A stretch of DNA of 57,135 nucleotides from positions 1-57,135 of the forward strand of contig NZ_BMHV01000021.1 of NCBI RefSeq assembly GCF_014641495.1. The letters run 5' to 3'. Each line of letters begins with the position of its first letter. The stretch's first letter is position 1. Both the position numbers and the translations under genes were made by a program. The notes beneath the pieces are model-generated. The model did not search any database and was not told the origin of the DNA. It saw only the letters and a list, made by a program, of their open reading frames with translations. This document shows positions 17,301 through 25,798 of this stretch, piece by piece. The stretch comes from Terasakiella brassicae (lineage in GTDB: Bacteria > Pseudomonadota > Alphaproteobacteria > Rhodospirillales > Terasakiellaceae).

Positions 17301-18140
17301 TTAACGCCTCAGACCACGTACCAATTCTTCATAGTCTGTGATCTCGTCCGGATTGAGCACACCGTGGCGAATAAGAAAATCAATAATGACAAGATTGCAA
17401 TTAAATTTAAAATCAAAGGTCTTTTTGACAATATCGGCAACCTCTTCCACGCCCATCAGATGAAAGCTCGCGACCTCCCCGTCCGTATTGTTCGGGACGA
17501 ACTCTTTGGGGACTTCTAGGTCATAACAAAACATCACATCGGGTTTCAAACCGCCATCGGTTTCCATCATATAGCTGACCGTACCAACCGATTGAGCTTG
17601 ACGTGCCAGATCTTCGGGGATCCCTGCTTCTTCACCACATTCCTTGATAATATTTCCCATGAGGCTCAGACCTGCCGGTTGACCGCCCGCCACCATATTG
17701 TCCCACATATCCGGGCAAACCATCCGATCAGCCGCACGTTTGGCAATCCACATTTTAATTTGGCCTTTATCACGAACAAAGCCATTGATATGAACACCAT
17801 AAGCCCGAATACCAAATAACGGTGTCGCGGCCCGTTCAATTAAAAATAACGGCTCCTCCCCAAAACGTGGTGATACAGCGTACAGTTCCCCACGCCATCC
17901 GTTAATTTGTTTTTTATCCTGTAACGCCTGTGTCACCTGCGCCATATGTGCTGTTATGTCATCGACTTTTTTTAAGCGTAAGACATCCTGCGTAAAATCA
18001 AAAACGTCATGAAATTCTGACAATAGTGCCAGATTGTCACGCCGAACCCATCCGATGGATTGCCCCGCAGGCCCCTGAAAAGAAACAAAACGGGACAAAT
18101 CGTGATTGTTACACGCCCGAATATGATCTATGTAGCCCAT
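17301..18140 (-). CDS. Nudix hydrolase of the DUF4743/Tnr3-like type
   Basis: 279 aa from MGYIDHIRACN at 18140, behind AAAAGGGAA; an upstream start would overlap the divergent transporter gene. An N-terminal domain of about 120 residues (GWVRRDNLALL) precedes the Nudix fold. The Nudix box is GGQPAGLSLMGNIIKECGEEAGI: the KECGEEAG helix is intact while the usual first Glu is replaced by Ser, as in this subfamily related to the Nudix part of fungal thiamine pyrophosphokinase. It may clean up damaged thiamine diphosphate (oxothiamine forms); this is family knowledge, not shown here. Confidence 0.8.
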   Translation of the reverse strand: MGYIDHIRACNNHDLSRFVSFQGPAGQSIGWVRRDNLALLSEFHDVFDFTQDVLRLKKVDDITAHMAQVTQALQDKKQINGWRGELYAVSPRFGEEPLFLIERAATPLFGIRAYGVHINGFVRDKGQIKMWIAKRAADRMVCPDMWDNMVAGGQPAGLSLMGNIIKECGEEAGIPEDLARQAQSVGTVSYMMETDGGLKPDVMFCYDLEVPKEFVPNNTDGEVASFHLMGVEEVADIVKKTFDFKFNCNLVIIDFLIRHGVLNPDEITDYEELVRGLRR

Positions 18141-18177
18141 CGGTATATTCCCTTTTTTGAAAAATGACTGACACACC

Positions 18178-19044
18178 ATGCAACAACGTCCCGACCATAT
18201 TCAAGGTCTTATCTTCGCCACACTGGGGGCTTTGTCCCTGACACCGGACGGATTGCTTGTGCGTCTTGTGGATGCACACGACTGGACAATCGTTTTCTGG
18301 CGCGGCCTGATCATTGCTTGTTGTTTGTTTCTCTATCAAATTTTCTTTCGCCGTCGCGCAGGCCTGAAAGCCCTTTGGCCTGCCCATTTAAAAGAATGGC
18401 TTTGTATCATTCTGGCAGGTTTCGGCACCTTGTTTTTCGTCCTCTCCATCACCCATACAACGGTTGCCAACGCACTGGTCATTTTAAGCACCATGTCCTT
18501 GTTTGCCGCACTCTTGTCGTTGATCTTCTTAAAAGAACGAATTGCATTACGGACCATAATCGCAATGGGATGCGCGATCATTGGCATTATTATCGTCTTT
18601 ATCGACAATCTGGACACAACAGGTTTAAACGGCAAGCTCTTTGCTTTGGCCTGCGCGTTTGTCACCGCAGCCAACATGACCGTTATTCGAAGTGAAAAAA
18701 ACATCAATGTCTTGAATGTCTTTGCCTGGGGCGGGATCGTCGTTTGTATTCCCACGCTCTATCTGGCTCCCTACCTCGTCGTCAATGTACAATCGCTCAT
18801 CACATTGGGGGCAATGGGTGGTTTAAATGCTTTTGCATTTGTCATGTTAGGGTTAGGGGCAAAATATATCCCCTCTGCCGAAGTCAGCTTGTTGATGTTG
18901 TTGGAAACCATTATCGGTCCCATTTGGGTTTGGGCCGTTCTAAATGAAATACCGTCTTCCAACGCTGTTATTGGCGGTGGGATTGTGGTTGGCACTCTGG
19001 CCTTGCATTCCCTTGCCAGCCTGCGCGCCCATAAAAGAGTATAA
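18178..19044 (+). CDS. EamA/DMT family transporter
   Basis: 288 aa with ten hydrophobic segments in two five-helix halves, the drug/metabolite transporter layout (first half FATLGALSLTPDGLLVRL.., LIILAGFGTLFFVL.., ANALVILSTMSLFAALLSLIFL; second half with VLNVFAWGGIVVC and SLLMLLETIIGPIWVW). The EamA motif around LLETIIGPIWVW is clear. Inner-membrane exporter or importer of a small metabolite; substrate unknown. Divergent from the Nudix gene with 37 bp between starts. Confidence 0.85.
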   Translation: MQQRPDHIQGLIFATLGALSLTPDGLLVRLVDAHDWTIVFWRGLIIACCLFLYQIFFRRRAGLKALWPAHLKEWLCIILAGFGTLFFVLSITHTTVANALVILSTMSLFAALLSLIFLKERIALRTIIAMGCAIIGIIIVFIDNLDTTGLNGKLFALACAFVTAANMTVIRSEKNINVLNVFAWGGIVVCIPTLYLAPYLVVNVQSLITLGAMGGLNAFAFVMLGLGAKYIPSAEVSLLMLLETIIGPIWVWAVLNEIPSSNAVIGGGIVVGTLALHSLASLRAHKRV

Positions 19045-19150
19045 TTCCAGCGACAACGAGACACTCTAAACGGCTGGCAAGGCCGCCAAATATACCCGTA
19101 GGCCCCCAACCAAATGAGATATTCCCTCCGAACCATTCATAGGGCATGAT

Positions 19151-20206
19151 GTGTCAAATTATCATCATGGGCCGTATGCAATGTTTGGATTTAAATATCA
19201 CTTGTGGGGTTTTATCGCCGCTTTAACGGTTGGAGCTGTCTGGCCAAACCTTGTTCACGCAATGGATTTATCAAAGCCACTTCCGAAACGGTCTGCGAAA
19301 GAGGTTCTGCATCATGGCCCTAGCAGTGCCTTTTTTGAACAATATGATCAGGGTGTTCAGGGAAACTGCACCCCTCTTCTTTCACATTTAAATGAAAAAC
19401 TGCAAAGTGCAGATAGTGATGTCCGATATTCGGCCCAATTGGTTTACGCAGAAATGTATGACCGTGCTGTATGTGTAGAATATTCGCCTAAGAAATCGTT
19501 TGAATATTTTAAACAAGCCGCAGATGCGGGTGGCCCTGCTTTTTACGCTCATGTCGGTTGGAAATACTCTTATGGGCATGGTGTTGAAAAATCTGAGGCC
19601 AAGGCCAATGAGGCGTTCAAGTTATTACTCACTCGTGGAGCATTTACTGAAAATTCGCGAACCTATAAACGCTATGAAGATTTATTAAAAGACCGTCCCA
19701 TACCGCCTTTGCTAAAAGAAGGTATTGAGTGGTTGATCGAAACAACTTCCACAGATGATGGCCTTATTGAATTAGCCCAAGCTCTGTTAGATGGCTCAGG
19801 TCGTTATCTTGGTAGGAGTCCCCTTCAAATAGATCAAATCTCCGCAAGAAATATTTTGAGCCAAACAGCCTTATTCTCACCGAAAGCACGCTTCATCCTT
19901 GGAATAGAATACTTAAAAGGTTCATTTGACGATAAAAACAGACGTGAAGGGGAGATGCACCTTATGTGGGCTGCTCAATGCGGATATGTACCCGCTATGC
20001 TTAAATTAGCCCAATTATCTGAAACAGGTGATTATGGCGTAAAACAAAATAAACAAAGCACTTACGGTTGGTATCATATGGCTCGTGAAAATGGAGCTGA
20101 TGTTGCTTCTGAAGTTGAAAAAGCGAAACAAAAAATTGGCTCCTATCTCCAAAGATCAATTCAGCATGACCACCGATTTAAAGTAAATATGAAACGATGC
20201 CACTAA
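19151..20206 (+). CDS. Secreted Sel1-repeat protein
   Basis: 351 aa. GTG at 19151 has AGGG upstream; ATG 19181 (MFGFKYHLWGFIAALTVGAVWP) is an alternative that gives a cleaner signal peptide. After the export signal come Sel1/TPR-like helical repeats: AQLVYAEMYDRAV..SFEYFKQAADAGG, FYAHVGWKYSYGHGVEKSEAKANEAF, and RFILGIEYLKG..MHLMWAAQCGYVPAMLKLAQLSETGDYGVKQNKQSTYGWYHMA. Such proteins are scaffolds for protein contacts. The gene converges on the modular protein at 20203-21453, with a 4-bp overlap of stops. By analogy with secreted neighbours of effectors it could be a partner or immunity protein; this is inference. Confidence 0.7.
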   Translation: MSNYHHGPYAMFGFKYHLWGFIAALTVGAVWPNLVHAMDLSKPLPKRSAKEVLHHGPSSAFFEQYDQGVQGNCTPLLSHLNEKLQSADSDVRYSAQLVYAEMYDRAVCVEYSPKKSFEYFKQAADAGGPAFYAHVGWKYSYGHGVEKSEAKANEAFKLLLTRGAFTENSRTYKRYEDLLKDRPIPPLLKEGIEWLIETTSTDDGLIELAQALLDGSGRYLGRSPLQIDQISARNILSQTALFSPKARFILGIEYLKGSFDDKNRREGEMHLMWAAQCGYVPAMLKLAQLSETGDYGVKQNKQSTYGWYHMARENGADVASEVEKAKQKIGSYLQRSIQHDHRFKVNMKRCH

Positions 20207-21453
20207 TCACCCTCGTACCAACCGTAAATTTTACAGCTATAGGGCTCTTCTGCTGCTTTATCTTGAATAGCGTCACGTGCCTCAACCCATTTTTGCCACT
20301 CATCATAATCATCCTTTGATTCCGTTTCCAGCTCTTCAATCTTCTTCATATTGTTGTAGATGATCCAAGCATCTTGAGCAATTGTGATCCAGTCTAATGG
20401 ACGCTTAATTCGTTTCTTAAGCCAATTCATAGCCTGTTCAACACTTCCACTGGTAATAAGTTCAAAAAACGAAATCAGCGTTAAATCTTTAGCAACATCA
20501 TAAACAATATCACGAATTTCCTGCTCTGCTTTGTCCGCTTCTTCCCCTAACCGTGTCATATCATCACGCTTATCGTAGTAAGCTTTCTTATACTTTTTGA
20601 CCTCTTTGTGTGCACTATCATATTTAGATTTTAAATTAATACACTCTTTTGAATCTTGATAATCTTCATTTGATTGCTGCGAAGGTTCCTGTTCTGATTC
20701 TGTATCGCCGCCTGTTTCTTGCCCCCCTTCGGTAAGAGCGAGAAGGGCTTGTTTTTGATTATCAGGCAGTTTGTTCATCACCTCTTGCTCAAAACCGTAC
20801 ACACGTTCTTTCTTGCGATCTGATAGCTGATTTAGAAAGTTCGCATATTCAGCTATCGCCTGATCGCCCCCGTTTTTAACTGCGTCAGCGTACAACGTTG
20901 GTAGAAATCCATTGTTCGAATAATTCAGCATACCGTCCATGGTGCGGGTGTTTTCCGCATGGGCTTCATTAGAAACAGCTTGCCGTTTGGTTGTTTTAAA
21001 CCAAGGACTTGTTTCCGGCTTTTGCTGATTAGCAGCCTGCTCCCACACGGCATTCGTTGGTTTCTTAAGTTTTGGCATTTTGACTTCCCGCAAACCTGTC
21101 AGTGCGTCGATTTTTGTCGGTTTAGGTTTGGGATTAGACACCTTGGTTGCCAGCGGATTCACCGTCGAAATTCCTTGGTTAGCGAGAGTTTCACCAATCT
21201 TGCTTTCAGTCGGGCCACCGGGTTTCATGATCCCGTCGACCTTGAGACCATTTTTTTGCTGGAAACGCTTAAGGCCATTGATCATGCCCATATCGGGAAT
21301 ATCCGTGATGCCATAATCCGGCACCTGATAATCCCCGATTTGAGCAAGGGCGTTTTTGGTATTCAACACGTCATTCGGGTCAGTGTTAGATGATTGACTA
21401 ATTGTGTTTCCAACACTGAACAGGTTTGAAAAACCCGGGAAAAGTGAAGACAT
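20203..21453 (-). CDS. Modular protein: PG-binding-like N-terminus, unknown C-terminus
   Basis: 416 aa. Residues 22-140 match the protein at 2437-3690 nearly position by position (DVLNTKNALAQIGDYQVPDYGIT, GLKRFQQKNGLKVDGIMKPG, GISTVNPLA, IDALTGLREVKMPKLKKPT). The peptidoglycan-binding-like GLKVDG motif lies near 68. The C-terminal 280 residues are unrelated to the paralogue: a Gln/Glu-rich linker (TEGGQETGGDTESEQEPSQQ), a coiled coil (about 275-325), a short hydrophobic stretch (DLTLISFFELITSG) and a terminal CKIYGWYEGD. No catalytic motif or signal peptide is visible. It lies just behind the gcrA terminator, and its own promoter is not apparent. Confidence 0.6.
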   Translation of the reverse strand: MSSLFPGFSNLFSVGNTISQSSNTDPNDVLNTKNALAQIGDYQVPDYGITDIPDMGMINGLKRFQQKNGLKVDGIMKPGGPTESKIGETLANQGISTVNPLATKVSNPKPKPTKIDALTGLREVKMPKLKKPTNAVWEQAANQQKPETSPWFKTTKRQAVSNEAHAENTRTMDGMLNYSNNGFLPTLYADAVKNGGDQAIAEYANFLNQLSDRKKERVYGFEQEVMNKLPDNQKQALLALTEGGQETGGDTESEQEPSQQSNEDYQDSKECINLKSKYDSAHKEVKKYKKAYYDKRDDMTRLGEEADKAEQEIRDIVYDVAKDLTLISFFELITSGSVEQAMNWLKKRIKRPLDWITIAQDAWIIYNNMKKIEELETESKDDYDEWQKWVEARDAIQDKAAEEPYSCKIYGWYEGD

Positions 21454-21486
21454 AACTGTCGTCCTTTACATGGCTTGTTTGCAGAC

Positions 21487-21520
21487 AAAAAAAAGCGCGC
21501 CTTCATAACCAAAGGCGCGC
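21487..21520 (-). terminator. gcrA terminator / leader hairpin of the modular gene
   Basis: On the minus strand GCGCGCC and GGCGCGC form the stem of a 26-nt hairpin followed by eight T. It starts 22 nt after the gcrA stop, and its T-run ends 33 nt before the ATG at 21453. The same arrangement is seen before the paralogous gene at 3690. Confidence 0.85.
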
Positions 21521-21542
21521 TTTTATTCGGTATTTTTAGAAA

Positions 21543-21929
21543 TCAGGAAGCACGTTTCGCATTATTCCTATCGTCTTTTACACTGCGTACATAAGCCTGT
21601 TCGCAATGCGTATCACAATAAGGTTTGCCTTCAACTGCCTTGCCACCGCAAAAATGAAAACCTGGCGTACCTGGATCACCGATTGGCCATGCACACATAC
21701 CCGGACGGAGTTTATCCATTGTGATAACTTCCGGTTCCGGTGCTTTCTTTTTCTTTGCGGGCTTACGCTGGATCGGCGATTGACGCTTCGGCAACCCCAG
21801 ACGGTGGACCTTACCGACGACCGCATTTTTCGTCACATCAAGACGTCGACCGATTTCACTGGTGGCGATACCTTCATTCCACAGCTGAGTCAAAATCTCA
21901 ATTCGTTCCGGCGTCCAATCTACACTCAT
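21543..21929 (-). CDS. gcrA: GcrA-family cell-cycle regulator
   Basis: 128 aa from MSVDWTPERIEIL at 21929. The N-terminal 45 residues form the GcrA helix-turn-helix (LWNEGIATSEIGRRLDVTKNAVVGKVHRLGLPKR), which binds promoters and sigma70-RNA polymerase, often at methylated GANTC sites. After a Lys/Pro-rich linker comes a Cys/His segment (MCAWPIGDPGTPGFHFCGGKAVEGKPYCDTH), the conserved C-terminal part. It is shorter than Caulobacter GcrA (173 aa). It is next to the phage lysis gene on the same strand, and phages of Alphaproteobacteria often carry GcrA homologues, so it may belong to the phage module rather than be the host copy. Confidence 0.85.
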   Translation of the reverse strand: MSVDWTPERIEILTQLWNEGIATSEIGRRLDVTKNAVVGKVHRLGLPKRQSPIQRKPAKKKKAPEPEVITMDKLRPGMCAWPIGDPGTPGFHFCGGKAVEGKPYCDTHCEQAYVRSVKDDRNNAKRAS

Positions 21930-22109
21930 AACCGTTCCTTCACGATTTTTCATTCCCTTACATACAAGCGGTCAATATAACCCAGCCGCACAAAAGGATA
22001 CATAGTATTTTACGAAAAAAGTTGGCGCACATTACAGAATGAGTCAGTTTGAAGCAATACGCAAATGCCCTTTCCGTAGAAAAAACACCTTATTTCCATT
22101 TCCAAACGA

Positions 22110-22550
22110 TCAAGGAATATCTTTATAAAAGACATGATTTCCGATCTCCGCACAGGGAATACGATTACGCGCCCAAGCCGGTAACAATCCAATGCGGTGA
22201 TAGTGTGTCGCGCCTTGTGTCGGATCTTTCACCCCCCCAAATAACGCGCGTCTGGCAACCCGCAGGCAACTTGCAAACACTTTGTTGTTATCTGTAACCT
22301 GCAAAATCTGCTCTCGATTGGGATCGTTCACATTCCAACAGGAAAATTGCCAAGGACGTAAACACACCCCTTCGGCATCATTGCCCCACCAATAGCCGCC
22401 ACGACGAATGGCTTTTTCAACCCGGTTAATCACAACACAAGCGACCGCTTCAAGGCCGCGAACCTTTTCCCCACGCGCTTCGCCAAACAAGGTCCGCGCC
22501 AAAACATCAACCGCCTTATCCGGTGTGCGGGAATAACGACAATTACTCAT
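22110..22550 (-). CDS. Cell wall hydrolase, SleB type (endolysin)
   Basis: 146 aa of the Hydrolase_2/SleB family, lytic enzymes that open peptidoglycan. The typical N-terminus VLARTLFGEARGEKVRGLEAVACVVINRV includes the catalytic Glu of the FGEARGE motif, then VCLRPWQFSCWN and GATHYHRIG. No export signal, so release would need the holin-like protein encoded just upstream (stop 3 nt before this start). It acts as the late lysis enzyme of the phage module. Confidence 0.88.
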   Translation of the reverse strand: MSNCRYSRTPDKAVDVLARTLFGEARGEKVRGLEAVACVVINRVEKAIRRGGYWWGNDAEGVCLRPWQFSCWNVNDPNREQILQVTDNNKVFASCLRVARRALFGGVKDPTQGATHYHRIGLLPAWARNRIPCAEIGNHVFYKDIP

Positions 22551-22552
22551 AC

Positions 22553-22855
22553 TTACACCCCGCCACGCATAGGTTGATCCAGCTTATTTTCAATTCGTAC
22601 CAAATGCCCTGTTAGACGACGTTCGACATCTTTCATATAAGCGATTGAGGCATAATTCTTGGCGACCTCCAGCTTGTAAGCAGATAAATTTTCACGCAAT
22701 TTCCCAAATCCGGTTTCCGTATGTTCACGCATTTCAGCACGATCATCATCATGGTCTTGTCGACTTCGCCAAATCATCCAGAACAAGCCTGCCATCGCCG
22801 GCAATTCAAACGCCGTAATCCACCAGATCAGGTCGATACTCCAACTTCCGTTCAT
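22553..22855 (-). CDS. Small phage membrane protein, holin- or spanin-like
   Basis: 100 aa. One N-terminal hydrophobic segment (LIWWITAFELPAMAGLFWMIW, about 9-29) is followed by a charged, helical coiled-coil tail (ETGFGKLRENLSAYKLEVAKNYASIAYMKDVERRL). This is the build of phage inner-membrane lysis helpers. It is co-transcribed with the SleB hydrolase (2-nt gap) and lies below a terminator at 22881-22909, so it probably starts its own transcript or relies on read-through. Confidence 0.55.
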   Translation of the reverse strand: MNGSWSIDLIWWITAFELPAMAGLFWMIWRSRQDHDDDRAEMREHTETGFGKLRENLSAYKLEVAKNYASIAYMKDVERRLTGHLVRIENKLDQPMRGGV

Positions 22856-22880
22856 CTTCTAAATCTCCTTAAAAAACAAA

Positions 22881-22909
22881 AACGCTTCGGCATCACCTGC
22901 CGAAGCGTT
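22881..22909 (-). terminator. Intrinsic terminator
   Basis: AACGCTTCGGCA and TGCCGAAGCGTT pair around a 5-nt loop. On the minus strand the stem is followed by TTTGTTTTTT. It closes the transcript of the 22947-23249 gene, just ahead of the lysis pair. Confidence 0.8.
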
Positions 22910-22946
22910 TCTCTTTGCTACTTTTTCTCAGTCTAGTCTTGCGTCT

Positions 22947-23249
22947 CTAAACACCCGTATCGTTATCCCTTCTGCCCTTCAGGCTTTCCCAGGCTTCACC
23001 TGCCGAGACAACACAGGCAACGCCTGTTGGTTTTGTAACAATAATGGTCCAGCTTCCTTTGTTTGAGGCAAAAATTTCAACGACACCACCGTTCCCCGCC
23101 AATCCCATTGAAACGGGAACTTCGTGATAGCGTTCTTTCAAAGCATCAATAATGTCCACACGTTCACCACACAGGCTTTGTGCTACAGATGGGAAGGCGA
23201 AGGACATCACGGCGCAGAAAAGAATAAATGCACTAAAAACACGTTGCAT
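22947..23249 (-). CDS. Small exported protein of the phage module, unknown function
   Basis: 100 aa from MQRVFSAF at 23249, with AGGATG upstream. The signal peptide (VFSAFILFCAVMSFAFPSVAQS, cleavage near SVAQ) is followed by CGERVDIIDALKERYHEVPVSMGLAGNGGVVEIFASNKGSWTIIVTKPTG. A similar short secreted protein is widespread in alphaproteobacterial phage and host genomes. The role is unknown. Positioned between the terminase and the lysis genes. Confidence 0.55.
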   Translation of the reverse strand: MQRVFSAFILFCAVMSFAFPSVAQSLCGERVDIIDALKERYHEVPVSMGLAGNGGVVEIFASNKGSWTIIVTKPTGVACVVSAGEAWESLKGRRDNDTGV

Positions 23250-23320
23250 GACATCCTCCTTCATTCACTTTACAATTTAGAAATATATGGTCATCGCAAA
23301 CCTATCTCTCAAGGATTCTT

Positions 23321-24820
23321 TTACACATCAAATTCACAATCAACGTTTACAAAACTCGCATTCCCTCCCCAGTGGGGCATCATCTTTCCATCCAATTCAT
23401 GCAAAGGGGTGCGAGGTAAACGAACAGGTTCACTAAGCAAACATCCCGCCACCGCATCCAGTGCGTCATCTTTTGCCGAAACCGAAGGAACCCATTCCCG
23501 CATTTCAGTTGGAAACCTTGTTTTCCAGACGTTGCGATGAACCCACAACGCCTTGGATGCCAACACCACATCAAATGCAGATAGAATACGTTCCGCTTTA
23601 TTCACACGAGAATGTTTTTCGATCACCGCACAAGACACCCCGGCCTTTTCCAGTTCACGGCGCAACAATCCCGGTAAGAATTTTCCCACGCCATTTGTTT
23701 CAAGACAAACAGAAGGTAAATAATATTCCCGAACAAAAGAAACCACCTGCCGACAGAGCTGGGTTGCTTCGTCAGCTTCTGCCAATTTTGCCGGATCATG
23801 GGTCATGTAGCGTAACGCATGCAGCCAATAAGCCCCTTGATCATCCGTATAAAGGGCCGCAATAACACTGGCATCCCCTTTGTTGGGCGATCCAAATGAC
23901 GGATCCCACCAACAACTGGCCGACACCAACTGACGATCCCCCAACGACAAGGAAGCCATCCGGTTATGTTCGTTATAGTCCAAATCCCGTTCGTAAATCT
24001 GCATTAGATCAGGATCTAAACGGCTTTCAGAAATATTCACCGGGCGCAGCATCATTTGGCTTTCAAATTTATTTTTTCCCGTTCGTCGCTGAATCGCAGC
24101 AATATTGTTATCAGGGAAACGTTCCGGCCATTGACTGCGCCCGTTTTGATCCAGCAATGCCAGTTTGAACCTTGCAAACCCGGCGAGAAAGGCATCGTCT
24201 TCGCCATTTTCCTCCCGCGCTTCATCGGCATAAATGGTATAGTACGTGTGCGGTGTGCCGACATAAAGTTGCAATCCCCCCGGCACAATCACATAATCAA
24301 TTTCCTGTAACCGCGCCCGCAGATCAAGCCGTTTAGGCGCACTATCACAGGTGTTAGGGACTTCCACATCATCGCAAATTACCACATCGGCACGCGAGCC
24401 AGTAATATTGGCCCCAATGCCTTTTGCCAACATACTGGGATCACGCAATTCACTGGGGCGGTTAACGGTAAACTGATCCGATGCCCATTGTTCTTTTCGT
24501 TTTGGCTTTAGTCGTTTTGTCAGTGGATGACGTTCGATAATACGCTTTACATTGCGCACCATTTTTTTGGCTAGGGCAAAATCAGCCGCCATCACCATAA
24601 TGCGACGATCTGCATCCATATACAGCAGCCACGCACAAAACAAACCGACCAATGTACTTTTACCGGAATTACGAAAAGCCATAAGTAAAAGTTCACGTCG
24701 ACCTTGCATCCAGGTCTCATCCAGCCATCGACAAATTTTCAAGTGATGCTGCGGCATACCCAACCCCTGAAGTTGATCCCATAACATGACAAATTCCGGA
24801 AAGGCCACACGCTGTTTCAT
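23321..24820 (-). CDS. Phage terminase large subunit (TerL)
   Basis: 499 aa from MKQRVAFPEF at 24820, which has AAAGGAGAA upstream. It is the ATP-driven DNA packaging motor and nuclease. Walker A is AFRNSGKSTLV (about 52-62), Walker B VVICDDVEVP (about 138) and the RNase H-like nuclease begins with WWDPSFGSPNKGDASV (about 305), with the second acid in SVCLETNGVG and further Asp in AKDDALDAV. Layout and position at the end of the late genes resemble T7 gp19-type terminases of podoviruses. The ORF is intact. Confidence 0.9.
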   Translation of the reverse strand: MKQRVAFPEFVMLWDQLQGLGMPQHHLKICRWLDETWMQGRRELLLMAFRNSGKSTLVGLFCAWLLYMDADRRIMVMAADFALAKKMVRNVKRIIERHPLTKRLKPKRKEQWASDQFTVNRPSELRDPSMLAKGIGANITGSRADVVICDDVEVPNTCDSAPKRLDLRARLQEIDYVIVPGGLQLYVGTPHTYYTIYADEAREENGEDDAFLAGFARFKLALLDQNGRSQWPERFPDNNIAAIQRRTGKNKFESQMMLRPVNISESRLDPDLMQIYERDLDYNEHNRMASLSLGDRQLVSASCWWDPSFGSPNKGDASVIAALYTDDQGAYWLHALRYMTHDPAKLAEADEATQLCRQVVSFVREYYLPSVCLETNGVGKFLPGLLRRELEKAGVSCAVIEKHSRVNKAERILSAFDVVLASKALWVHRNVWKTRFPTEMREWVPSVSAKDDALDAVAGCLLSEPVRLPRTPLHELDGKMMPHWGGNASFVNVDCEFDV

Positions 24821-24859
24821 TGTTATTATTCTCCTTTTTCCAGCATGAACACTCATTCA

Positions 24860-25210
24860 TCAGCATTCATTTTCCAGTCCTTTCAACGCTGCGCGCGCAC
24901 CTGCCAGAAGGCCTGCAATTTCGTCATCCTCCGACAAAGGTTTTGTTGTTTCTTCCTCTGTATTTTCCGCCCAGCGCACAAGCTTGGTCAATAATTCCAC
25001 ATGAGATAAAGCGGCCTTGCAGGCGGCGTGATGGGCCGCAAAACCTTTCGCATCCTCTGGTTCTTCCCCACGCGAAAAAGCTTCATAACTTGTTGTCGCA
25101 CTTTGAATAAGATTGGGAAGCAAACCCGCCAGTAAACTACGTACATCTTCAATTGATGATGCTTTTTTTCGCCGTTGCCGACGCCTTATGGGTTTTGGAC
25201 TGTCCTCCAT
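24860..25210 (-). CDS. Probable terminase small subunit
   Basis: 116 aa, very basic at the start (PIRRRQRRKKASS) and helical with an acidic end. Its position 39 nt upstream of terL, its size and the DNA-binding-like N-terminus suggest the small terminase subunit that recognises phage DNA. No clear HTH family is recognised. The 96-bp gap upstream holds a hairpin (tgacccg..cgggtca, 25238-25274). Confidence 0.55.
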   Translation of the reverse strand: MEDSPKPIRRRQRRKKASSIEDVRSLLAGLLPNLIQSATTSYEAFSRGEEPEDAKGFAAHHAACKAALSHVELLTKLVRWAENTEEETTKPLSEDDEIAGLLAGARAALKGLENEC

Positions 25211-25306
25211 TCCTTTCTCCTCTCTTCAGCTACATTGACCCGCCCCACACAAAAAATGTGCAGAACGGGTCAACAATCACCTATCTTCAGGCTGATCGTA
25301 TCGTTT

Positions 25307-25798
25307 TTACGCTTCCGCCCAGATAATCAGCTTCCAGTTTGCCGAGGTTAAAGTTTCACTGCCGCCGTTATCACGCCGAATAATCAGGATTGGTCCGCCG
25401 CCTCCAAAAACACCCGTTGTTACACCAATTTTAGCATGGACATGCGTTGCATCAGCACTGACCGCAATGTTATGGTTATTACCGCCAACACCAATATTCT
25501 GGTTGGGGAAGTCGATAATTTCACCTGCCAAATAGCCTCGTTCCGCAAGAACACACTTCAGCTTTAAACCATGTTTTTGGGGGATACTGCCAAGACCATG
25601 TTCCCAATCAATTGCAGCACTCGCGGTTATCGTATATTCACCGGAAACTTGGCGCTTTGTCGTAACAGGCGTTACCGATGGGTCAAGAGCGTCAGCACCC
25701 ACAGCATTCGTCGCCAGCTTATCAGACGTGATACTGCCGGCCGGAATGTGCGCCGGCGTAAGGCCGCGCGCCATTTCCGCAAGGTTACGCCCGCTCAT
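25307..25798 (-). CDS. Phage tail fibre or appendage protein
   Basis: 163 aa from MSGRNLAEMARG at 25798; the start overlaps the stop of the preceding fibre gene by 4 nt. The N-terminus (HIPAGSITSDKLATNAVGADAL) is the helical repeat type found in fibre shafts, followed by a beta-rich, Gly-rich C-terminal domain (GVTTGVFGGGGPILIIRRDNGG). It is probably a distal adhesin or fibre subunit. Receptor unknown. Confidence 0.6.
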   Translation of the reverse strand: MSGRNLAEMARGLTPAHIPAGSITSDKLATNAVGADALDPSVTPVTTKRQVSGEYTITASAAIDWEHGLGSIPQKHGLKLKCVLAERGYLAGEIIDFPNQNIGVGGNNHNIAVSADATHVHAKIGVTTGVFGGGGPILIIRRDNGGSETLTSANWKLIIWAEA

